Both the position numbers and the translations under genes were made by a program. Of a stretch of DNA of 64,000 nt, positions 55,372 to 64,000 are shown piece after piece. The notes beneath the pieces are model-generated. The model did no database searches and was not told the origin of the DNA. It saw nothing but the letters and a program-made list of their open reading frames with translations. This DNA is from Clarireedia homoeocarpa (taxonomy: Eukaryota; Ascomycota; Leotiomycetes; Helotiales; Rutstroemiaceae), in assembly GCA_001465935.1 (NCBI GenBank), contig LNKV01000019.1:186001-250000 (forward strand), written 5' to 3'. Positions within the stretch are counted from its first letter, which is position 1; each line of letters starts with the position of its first letter.

Positions 55372-57231
55372 ATGAGCTATCCCATTGTTGCGAATTCTGC
55401 CCAAACAACCCGCTTGCTGACAGGTTGCTTTCAGATGTCGCTTGCTGACAGGTCGCTTTCAGATACATATCGCTTGCTGATGGATAACTTAGACGGAGCG
55501 GATCCATTTCAGTACCGTCCGCTGAATTATGACCAAGATGAGATCAGACTGCTGCAGATTTTTCATTCACCGTCGGAGGACGATCTCATCCACTGCCAAC
55601 TCATTCACACGCGTTTAAATGATGCACGCCCTTACTATGCGCTCTCTTATGCATGGGGATCTAAAGTGCATCCGGACCCCATCATTGTCAATGGCGAATT
55701 GTTTACTGTGACAGTGAGTCTTATGGGGGCTCTAGGGAGGCTTCGTCCTTCAACTGCCGATGAAGAGATTTTTCTATGGGTTGACGCGATTTGTATCGAC
55801 CAGAACAATACTTCCGAGAAAAATAACCAAATTAGGAAGATGCGAATAATTTACCAGACTGCACAACGCGTCTGCGCATGGATTGGGCGCGCAAGTGATG
55901 ACAGTTCATCCGCGATTCAGCTGGTTAGAGAATTGAATTCAGCTTCACAAGATCACGTAAAGGAGATGTTACAAGATCCATCACGGGAAGAGCAATTTCT
56001 TTCGCTTAAAGTCCTTTTTCGTCGTCAGTACTGGTGGAGGATATGGGTCATTCAAGAAGTCTCATCTGCTCGAGAAGTCATGGTCTTCTGCGGTTGCGAA
56101 GCCATACCTCTGACGGAGCTCAACAATGTTTGTGATATCCTCAAAAGGGAGGAAGCCCTACTAACATCAATGTTTTACAAATCTCCCGCTATTGTTTGTA
56201 CATTGGTAGCTGGAGGCCCACGGAGTCTGGAAATCTCAAGGCCTCATGCTCCTGAGGTTGTCGAGCCCTCTCTTTTTGAACTACTACTTTCGCACAAGAG
56301 TAAGATGGCCTCGGAAGCAAAAGACAAAGTGTTTGCACTAGTCGGAATTTCTACCTCTAAGGAATCCTTTGGTCAAATAGATTATTCAATGTCCATACGC
56401 CAGGTCTATACTCACACTGCAAAGCACATCATTCAAACATCAGGCAGACTTGATGTTATCTGCGTGAAACAGCAGCAGTCTAATAATCGCGACTTGCCAA
56501 CTTGGGTGCCAGATTGGACGAGGCCACGACAAAATCAGAGCCCCATAATTGTTGGGCTTCATCATAGTACGCAGGACTTTCTTGCCTCCGGCGCAATGCC
56601 TAGCAATGCCAGATTCGTTGGAGATGAAGATATTCTCAGAACCCCGGGAATTATTATCGACAAAGTACATCGACTAGGCTATACCTTCAAGCGCCGTCCA
56701 TACCCTGGAGACGATATCAGCGATATTTTAAGGACTCTCCATGGGTGGTGGAGCATAATCACAGCTGAGAAAGGACATTCAACAGATGAGCAAGGGTCAT
56801 TCTGCAGGCTAATATCATGTGGCAACTGGGCCTCTGATGATATGGAGCCATATGCAGTTCGGATGCAAAGTATCGCGAAGGCCTCATCAGAAGAATATCC
56901 ATATCTCAAATTTCCGTTATCTTCATACCCGACCAGAGAAGAGCTCAACAAGAAAGACAGTGTGGCGGCGCTTATATCTGTTTCTTTCACGATGAATAGA
57001 CGCCGCTTCATGATTTCCACCTCAGGAATCCTTGGTCTTGCTCCTAATGACTGTGCCAGAGATGACCTGATATGTGTGTTGCCAGGTTGTCGATTTCCCG
57101 TCATCCTTAGACCTCAAGAAAATCATCACATACTTATCGGAGAGGCATACGTTGATGGCTTTATGTTTGGGGAAGCTATGAGAGGAGCTAAAAGTGGCAT
57201 CTATGAGTGGCACGAATTTGAGATTCGCTGA
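55372..57231 (+). CDS. HET-domain (heterokaryon incompatibility) protein
   Basis: Single exon, up to 619 aa. The three HET motifs are clear: YYALSYAWGS (88-97), IFLWVDAICIDQ (133-144) and RQYWWRIWVIQEV (~217-229). A C-terminal region of ~350 residues has no further known domain, as in many single-HET proteins. HET domains trigger cell death after fusion with a non-self strain and in other recognition systems. The start is uncertain: codons 15-37 come from a DNA repeat (starts at 55411, 55439, 55471), so the ATG at 55435 or 55477 may be the real start. Stand-alone HET genes are typically strain-variable. Confidence 0.88.
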   Translation: MSYPIVANSAQTTRLLTGCFQMSLADRSLSDTYRLLMDNLDGADPFQYRPLNYDQDEIRLLQIFHSPSEDDLIHCQLIHTRLNDARPYYALSYAWGSKVHPDPIIVNGELFTVTVSLMGALGRLRPSTADEEIFLWVDAICIDQNNTSEKNNQIRKMRIIYQTAQRVCAWIGRASDDSSSAIQLVRELNSASQDHVKEMLQDPSREEQFLSLKVLFRRQYWWRIWVIQEVSSAREVMVFCGCEAIPLTELNNVCDILKREEALLTSMFYKSPAIVCTLVAGGPRSLEISRPHAPEVVEPSLFELLLSHKSKMASEAKDKVFALVGISTSKESFGQIDYSMSIRQVYTHTAKHIIQTSGRLDVICVKQQQSNNRDLPTWVPDWTRPRQNQSPIIVGLHHSTQDFLASGAMPSNARFVGDEDILRTPGIIIDKVHRLGYTFKRRPYPGDDISDILRTLHGWWSIITAEKGHSTDEQGSFCRLISCGNWASDDMEPYAVRMQSIAKASSEEYPYLKFPLSSYPTREELNKKDSVAALISVSFTMNRRRFMISTSGILGLAPNDCARDDLICVLPGCRFPVILRPQENHHILIGEAYVDGFMFGEAMRGAKSGIYEWHEFEIR

Positions 57232-58646
57232 GGACTCTTTAACTGATACTCTAGTATTGTTGCGCTGCGCACTTGGAAAACATGAGCGGATTGCCGTCGA
57301 TATCTCTTGGCCGCACGATGATATACCGTACACTGTCGGGTATCCTCATCGAAGAAATGCCATGGTATGTAGCCTTCAGTGAGCTCGGGTATTTATCCAG
57401 CACGCCAGGACATCTTCATTCGATGAGAGACTTACACAACAAGATCTATCATAGTAGTTAGCCCTTGCGAGCCCACAAGCTAACTTACAATTCCTCAATG
57501 TGATTACATTGAAGAGTATTTTGTAGACAAGAAAGATTCTTCAACGGCAGTCAAGTGAACATCACCGTGGTTACATATGCTGTGTATCTGCTTCTTGCAT
57601 TCATTGAGTTGCACCGGAAAGTCTATTATACGTCATGTACGATAAGGCTACACGCTTCGATCACACTTCTTTGGAAGCCGCCGACCATTTGGCATGTGAA
57701 CAACTTGCCCTTTCTGTCGCCATGATACTTCATGAATCTTCCCGTCTTCATCAACTGAATTATTGGCAATTAGTGAATGCAACACTCACTAAATGATATT
57801 CGTTCTGTAGGAAATCAGTCAAGGAATTTTCTGAAACATCTTACATCTCGAAAGAACCAAACTTAAGCATCGAGATTAATCGCCCCTCCAACAGCACGAT
57901 GTGCACCAAGCTCACGATCCCCCTTTGCATACATAAACAAAATTTCCTGCGACGTTCCAGAAACCCCGCTCTGACGTACTAAAGATGGGACGATTTTACG
58001 GAAAAGAAAGAAAAGAAAAATCATTTATGCGCTCCAGGTTAAGATTCTTGTCGGAACAGCATGCCCTTTAAGAAAAATCGAACCATGTTTCTCTCCAATT
58101 TCTACGTGTCAGAGCAATAAATCATGCCAGCCTCCTTTTCAAACGAGGAATGTGCTTGGAGGAAGGGGCTCGGTAAATTATTGGATAATGTGCGTTGTGT
58201 TGGGCATGAAGCTTTATGCAGGGTGTGTGCTTGCACGACTATGTCTATGTGTGTCGATGGGTTTGCGATTCTTGGGAATATGAAAAGTAATATATGCTCG
58301 ACATTATACCCTTCTTTAACGTTCGGTGATTCTTATTCTCGGGAAGCGGTCGTCATACTCGTCATCGTGATCGGTTTCCTTGGAGACTGTTCTGGGAAGT
58401 GTTTTAGGCTGTGATTGAAAAAGACGATAAATATCTTTTGAATTCATCCAGAATTTCGACTAGCAGTCAACTTCTACTTGCCTACATATCGGATCACATA
58501 TATATGACAGGACCCTCTACGACTGTCTTACATACTCTGCTTCATCGTCTACTATTATTCAGATAATACTCCACCATAATACAACATCTCAACCACCCCA
58601 CCCAAAACCACCACCACCACCACCACCACCGCCACCAAAAGAAAAG
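57232..58646. other. 1.4-kb intergenic stretch
   Basis: Downstream of the HET gene. One 96-codon frame (58124-58414) has no family features. A (CCA)n tract at 58608-58630 lies directly before the next start codon. Confidence 0.5.
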
Positions 58647-59150
58647 ATGCTCGGCTACCTCCTAACCTCTCGCTCCATCACCCTCTGCGTGCTCTATACC
58701 CTGCACGTCATGCTCGGCAGCACGCTCATCTTCGCTGGCCTCTTCACCTACGGCGTGCACTCCAGCAAAGCCATGGCGCGCGCCAATGCAAGTGCCAAGG
58801 CGCTGATGACGGAGCAAATGAATGATCTCGATCTCGATCTCGATCTCGATATTGCGGTTGAAGGAAACAGCAGTGCTTATGCCAGCCATGATGGGGAGTT
58901 TGCGGGTGTGAGGAGAGTGAAGAGTATGGGTGGGCTGAGAGGAGAAGGGTGGAATGCAAATGCGAATGCGAAAATGAATGCAACGGATGGTACTACTGGT
59001 GGGAAGGGAATGAGGAGAGGTGGGGAGGAGGAAGTGGTGGAGTTCAGGGAGGTGTGTTATGAGGCGAAGGAGAGGGAGACGGTGGAGATTGGGATGCAGA
59101 TGTCGGGGTTAATGAAGGGTGGGAGGGGAATGGAATTGGAGATGTCGTGA
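58647..59150 (+). CDS. Small hypothetical membrane protein
   Basis: Single exon, 167 aa. The N-terminus has one long or two short hydrophobic spans (LTSRSITLCVLYTLHVMLG and STLIFAGLFTYGV, ~6-40). The rest is hydrophilic, with a (DL)4 run from a gatctc microsatellite (58823-58850) and a NANANAK stretch. The end is Gly/Met/Glu-rich. The start follows an AC-rich leader, as in expressed fungal genes. I recognise no family. It may be real because the membrane segment is well formed, but low complexity makes this uncertain. Confidence 0.45.
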   Translation: MLGYLLTSRSITLCVLYTLHVMLGSTLIFAGLFTYGVHSSKAMARANASAKALMTEQMNDLDLDLDLDIAVEGNSSAYASHDGEFAGVRRVKSMGGLRGEGWNANANAKMNATDGTTGGKGMRRGGEEEVVEFREVCYEAKERETVEIGMQMSGLMKGGRGMELEMS

Positions 59151-59649
59151 GCAGAGGCTGGAGCAAATATCTTCTCCCGTTTAGAGAGACTATGTAATAA
59201 TTTTTTTGTGATTTGGGATTTGTCCCGAGGGACGATGGTGATATGAAGTGGATTGTGGATTGGGTTTGGATGAAATTCATTATGTTAGATACCTGATATG
59301 CGTTATAATCGATGATAAAGAATTGTATGAATTTCCTTAAACGAGTACCATTTACTAGATCTCTCAGGTGTCCAGGAGTATGTTATTTGGTTGTCTTTTC
59401 AGTTCACTACGACGTGAAGATACGAATTCAGATCTTAGAACGAGTTTTTCCTATTCCAAGTTTCTGATCTGAGCATCGAGATCTATCTGGTACTTTCGAT
59501 CGGACATTCGTTCATATATAACAACATATAAGCATATAGCAGGACCCCATTAAGCATTCCAAGAGTATAATGCTGGAAGTTCTACATTCTGGAATCGTCT
59601 ACCTTAAATCTTGACACACTACTCAAGACAACGCCCATGCCTATATACA
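59151..59649. other. Convergent intergenic gap
   Basis: 499 bp between two convergent stops; AT-rich, no feature. Confidence 0.5.
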
Positions 59650-60905
59650 TCAAGATTTTAAATTCTCCTTCAAGTAAGCGCCCAGCTTCTCCAGTGCTTC
59701 TCTCAGCACCTCAGTCTCACACACGAACCCAATCCTGACAAACCCTTTATGATCCTCGCCAAAGCATTTCGAGCCAGGCAGGAACATGACCTTTGTCTTC
59801 TCCATAACATCTACACAGAACTGCACGTCGTCGACAGGCTCACTCCCATTTTCGAATTTGATAAAAGCAGTTGTACCACCAGTAGGTTTCACCCACGAAC
59901 AGAAAGAGCTGTGCTCATTGACAAATGCTTCGAGAAGTGCTATATTGGTCTTGGATAATTTGATATTCCGGCCTAAGAGAGAGTGGATAACGGAAGCATT
60001 TAGAGCGTAAGAAGCAACTTGGTCGTCGAGTTGTGAGACGGAGATGGTGGTGTAATCGCGGGCTTCCGCAATGGCAGAGATGATTGCTTCCGATCTGGAT
60101 GCGATCCAGCCAAGACGGATTCCGGCTAATGAGTAGGCTTTTGACATTGAGCCTGTGACGATCGTCTTCTCATAACCCATTGAGACTAGAGATGGAGGGA
60201 ATTCCGCATCGACAGGGGATATGCCATGGAAGAGAGGTCGATAAACTTCATCACTTAGAATGATTATATCCTTTTCCCTTGCAATATCAACCAAGCCTTG
60301 CAAGACCGACTTCGGGATAGTAGTTCCGGTAGGATTGTTCGGATTATTGATAATTATCATCTTGGTGTTATCCTTAATCATCCCTTTCAGTTCCTCCAAG
60401 TCAGGGATGTATTTCTTTTCCTTGCGTAACTTCCACAAGGAGACCTCTGCGCCGAGACTCTCCGGTACGGCGTATAGTTGTTGGTACGTAGGATGCACGC
60501 AAATGACATGATCGCTAGGGCCGATGAGTGTATATAGCAAGAGAAAGTTCGCCGCGATTGCGCCAGGGGTAATCAGTATATTATTTGCTGGTAGACCTGA
60601 TGTAGCCCTAACTGAATATAAACCTGCCAAGCGGTCGCGCAGACCGGGCGAGCCGCGAATGTGGCCATAGGTGAGTTTGGTGGAAGTGGACAACGGAGGG
60701 GGAAGATATGGATCTTCAGACAATTTGACTAAGTCGTCGATGGAAATGGAAGCTGCACAGGTTTCGGCAATATTGAGCACACCAGGTGTGAGTTCATATT
60801 TGTCCATCCACTGCGGAGAGAAAGAAGGTTAGAGATACTGGGGTGGGGGTGTGGATGAGGGGTAGTACTGACCTGTTCGACGTCGAAGGGTTCAATCTTG
60901 ACCAT
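59650..60905 (-). CDS. PLP-dependent aminotransferase class I/II (fold type I)
   Basis: Exons 60873-60905 and 59650-60810 join to 397 aa. MVKIEPFDVEQ is encoded by the 33-nt first exon. Family marks are YGHIRGSPGLRDRLA, ITPGAIAANFLLLY (phosphate-loop region), INNPNNPTGT (~165-174), LSDEVYRPL (Asp and Tyr contacting PLP) and TGSMSKAYSLAGIRLGW, with the Schiff-base Lys at ~235. The C-terminal Arg region is CFGEDHKGFVRIGF. It resembles the ACC-synthase/alanine-type subgroup and fungal metabolite-cluster aminotransferases more than AAT1/AAT2. Amino donor and acceptor are unknown. No targeting signal. Confidence 0.88.
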
Positions 60906-61613
60906 GTTTGCGGTGGAAATGGGTTTGTAGAGATCTGGTGCTTGTTGGCTCTAGGTTCGGCATTTCGATTTGGGACTCCATAACGGACCTTCTTATGTGT
61001 TGATGGTATTGAGGTATATGTTCTTCACAGGGCGTGGACGGGAGAAAATCGGAGTAGTTGTGTCTGAGCGAGTACGACGAATACGACTCCGGATCGAGAA
61101 AAAGTGATATCTATTGAAGAGAAAGAGTTATGTGAAGACTGCGATGTCATAGTATTCTCAAAATCTGCATATTTGTGTATAGTTGTTGTGGTGGAAAGTC
61201 ATGGCTAGATAATAAATTCTTTTTTCCCTCATCTCCAGCTTCCCTCCCACCTCCGAATGTGAATGTGTGTGTGGCGCCTGCCAGACAGCCAAGCTCTTTA
61301 CCCAATTCAACCGAGAGACAAGCTAAAACACGGCGTTCAATATTACGGTCATCAAGTCTGTACCTCCTCGACCTCAACACCATTCTCTCTTTATTTTCAC
61401 ACTCATCTTCACCTTCTTTTGTATTTAATACAGCTTCGCCAAGTACAGAAATCTTCCGATCGTCATATGCAGCATTTTTGTTAAGTGTTGTGGATCTATA
61501 CGGAGTACATGGCAACGTGCGTCGTCACCCTATCGTAGCATTAAAGCTCCAACTCACTGAGGGCTTCTTTCGACTTCGCAACCCACGACTCTTCATACCA
61601 AATCGCGTTGCAG
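60906..61613. promoter_or_regulatory. Divergent promoter region of aminotransferase and ABCG genes
   Basis: 708 bp between opposite start codons. No specific sites assigned. Confidence 0.4.
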
Positions 61614-64000
61614 ATGAGACGACTCCACCTTGGGACGGCGGTCCTGGCGACTCTGTCCTTATCATGGAGTACATGCGCCTGGAATTATTCGACTATAGAC
61701 TCGATGCGAGCTCAGCTAGCTCTGATGGACGACCGACCTGATGACTGTCCTCCTTGGTACTGCGCCTCCCGATATACGTCAAAAACTTTCGCTGATCTGT
61801 GGTAGTTTTAATTGTTTGTTGCCAGCTTTTACCTGCGGGCAATATTCTGATTGTAACCAATTCAACGGGAAATGTTCTTGTCCGCCAGGGTTTGGTGGTG
61901 ATGATTGTCTTCAACCAGGTGCGCGCTGAACTATAAGATAGCTTTGGAGTCCCCTACTAACTTCCGGATAGTGTGCGGATCATTAGCAAATGGCCTGGAT
62001 CGACCTATGCGAAACGGGGACTCTTGCGATTGCGAAGAAGGATGGACTGGGATCAACTGCAATGTCTGTACCAACGATAAGGCGTGTAACGCATTAATGC
62101 CCGAAAAGGAGGGCGGAGTCTGCTACCAGAACGGCGAGGTGGTTAAGGAGAACTACCAGATGTGCGACGTTACGAACAGGAAGATTGTGGATATTTTGGA
62201 TGGAAAGAAGCCTCAAGTTACTTTCACTTGTAATGCGGAGAGAGAGACTTGCGATTTCCAATGTGAGCGCCCCATATTAACGAATTCCTAGAAAGCACTG
62301 ACAAAATCAAGTTTGGGTCCAGGAAAAGGAATCCTTCTATTGTACTTTGGACACTTGTAGCTCGAGCGCCGACAACGACTATGATCGAAATTCGACCAAC
62401 TACAAATGCGACAACATTGTCTGCAAGTGCATTCCGGATCGGTTCTTATGTGGTGAGAATGGATCTGTCGATATATCTGACTTCCTCGACGAATCTATCA
62501 GAGGCCCGGCAACCTTCAGTTGCGATCAGAAGAACCATGGAAGCAATGATTGTACCTTTAAGGAACCAGAAATGGATCTTCTCATCCAGCAAATGTTTGG
62601 AGACAGCAGCATTTTACTGAACTGTGCATCCGGCGAATGTCTGTATGAGACTGAGGTCCCTGGTTTCGAGCGCCCCGTCAAACGGATAAACACACCTTTG
62701 ATAGCTGGGGTCATTGCTGCGGCATCGCTATTTGTAGTAGCGGTTATCCTCTTGGTTTGGTACCTGTCGCGGAGACAATTCAAATATGGCCCTATCCACC
62801 TAGACGATTCCGATGACGAGAGCATCAAGCTCATGACAGACCACAAACCAGCCTCGTTATATTTCGAGAATGTTTCGTACAGTTTGAATGGCAAGCAAAT
62901 CTTACATGGTATCCAGGGTGTGGCCCACCCTGGTGAGATCATGGCTATCATGGGCGCATCTGGAGCCGGTAAAACTACGTTCCTCGATATTCTTGCGCGC
63001 AAGAACAAGCGAGGGGTTGTTCAAGGGAACTTTTATGTTAATGGTGAGAAGGTTACTGACGCTGAATATAAGAGTGTGGTCGGCTTTGTTGACCAAGAGG
63101 ATGCAATGTTACCCACACTCACTGTTCACGAGACTATCATGACGAGCGCTCTGCTCAGGTTACCAAGAGATATGGGACGAGCTGCTAAGGAACAACGAGT
63201 GTTTGAGGTCGAAAGACAACTTGGTATTTCGCATATTAAGGACTCTTTGATCGGATCTGAAGATGGCAAGGGTCGTGGCATTTCAGGTGGTGAAAAGCGC
63301 AGAGTCGGTATTGCTTGTGAATTGGTTACCAGCCCAAGCATCTTGTTCCTCGACGAACCAACTAGCGGTCTTGATGCATACAACGCCTTCAACGTTATTG
63401 AATGTCTTGTCACCCTGGCCAAAAACTACAAGCGAACTGTTATCTTCACCATCCATCAACCAAGATCGAACATTGTCGCTCTTTTCGACAGATTACTGCT
63501 TTTAGCAAAGGGAAGGACGGTCTATTCTGGAGAGTTCAACCTATGTCAAGATTACTTTGATCGCATTGGCTATTCTTGTCCTCCTGGTTTCAACATTGCA
63601 GACTACTTGGTAGATTTGACCATGCATGTTGGCACAGCACATACTCCCATCGATGATCGAATGTCGGATATCGGTAGCACAGTACCCGGAAGCGCTGGTC
63701 CGAGCAGTACCAGAGCAGTTAAATCAATCGCAAGCATTTCTGGGGGCAGTATCGAGGAACCTATCATCGGTAGCCCTGGAGAATCATTGCTACGACCCAA
63801 AGGAAAGCGCCGCGATTCGGTAAAGCAAAAGCAGGAGCGAGAGCTATATACACGCAAGAAGAGCGGTTACGAGACCCCAAATTCCCAACAAGATGAAGCG
63901 CCTGTTGACCCCGATGCAAATCATAATTGGCTCAAGATGTCGAGACAACACGCATCGATCACCGAAGATCCGGACAATCTGCCACCTGACGCGCCTGGCT
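61614..64000 (+). CDS. Adp1-like ABCG (White-type) half transporter with EGF-like extracellular domain (5' part, cut by window edge)
   Basis: Exons 61614-61756, 61806-61918, 61972-62262 and 62312->64000 keep frame to the window edge (about 745 codons seen). A signal peptide (RLHLGTAVLATLSLSW) precedes a cysteine-rich ectodomain with EGF-like modules (CPPCFNCLLPAFTC, CSCPPGFGGDDCL, CDCEEGWTGINCNVC). A TM segment follows (LIAGVIAAASLFVVAVILLVWYL). The nucleotide-binding domain has Walker A GASGAGKTT (~397), ABC signature GISGGEKRR (~505), Walker B ILFLDEPTSGLDA (~526) and the switch His in FTIHQPRSN. A Ser-rich linker follows; the C-terminal membrane domain lies beyond the edge. Yeast ADP1 has the same order. 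Transport substrate is unknown. Confidence 0.93.

Noticed and set aside
58124..58414. 96-codon Cys-containing frame as a small secreted protein
   Set aside because: No signal peptide at the start and no spacing pattern of cysteines; left uncalled.
1..64000. tRNA or rRNA genes
   Set aside because: I checked the GTTCGA-type T-loop matches I could find and none has a supporting acceptor stem; a covariance-model scan would be decisive.

Overview
The window is nuclear DNA of a filamentous ascomycete (Pezizomycotina). The evidence is many short GT-AG introns (mostly about 45-85 nt, with CTAAC-like branch sites) and gene families typical of these fungi: a FluG-like protein, a CFEM receptor, a HET-domain protein, a type CE1 feruloyl esterase and a Dal5-type permease. 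The overall feel is Leotiomycete-like, but I cannot fix the order or species from the sequence alone. Exon structures below were built by hand from splice signals, reading-frame continuity and family motifs.

Layout. 0-11 kb: the 3' end of a FluG-like amidohydrolase/glutamine-synthetase fusion, mitochondrial ribosomal protein uS8m, a proline-rich ascomycete protein, a large disordered coiled-coil protein, and saccharopine reductase (LYS9). 12.9-18.5 kb: a Dal5-type MFS permease, a secreted feruloyl esterase, and the remains of a GH3 beta-xylosidase gene. 18.5-22.3 kb is gene-poor and repeat-rich: degraded AT-rich DNA, LTR-like fragments, and a tandem array of 242-bp units each encoding one membrane-spanning segment. 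22.3-28.6 kb: a metal-dependent amidohydrolase and a CFEM-domain Pth11-like receptor, then a 2.8 kb empty stretch.

28.6-64 kb is gene-dense: a cytochrome b5-like protein, the DNA-break sensor NBS1, a small RPEL-repeat protein, mitochondrial EF-G1 back to back with DNA polymerase kappa, a membrane-anchored alpha/beta hydrolase, an S10 serine carboxypeptidase, a divergent VCX-type cation/proton exchanger, a PMP3 proteolipid, a cysteine-motif protein, a reading frame broken by one stop codon, a SET-domain protein, a Ure2-like glutathione transferase, a HET-domain protein, a small membrane protein, a class I/II aminotransferase and the start of an Adp1-like ABCG transporter that runs off the right edge.

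Functional themes: lysine biosynthesis (LYS9); mitochondrial translation (uS8m, EF-G1); genome maintenance (NBS1 and Pol kappa, 5 kb apart); plant cell wall attack (feruloyl esterase plus the dead beta-xylosidase); surface sensing and self/non-self recognition (CFEM receptor, HET). There is no bacterial-style operon, CRISPR array or clear secondary-metabolite cluster. The least explained structure is the transmembrane-exon array at 20.2-21.1 kb.
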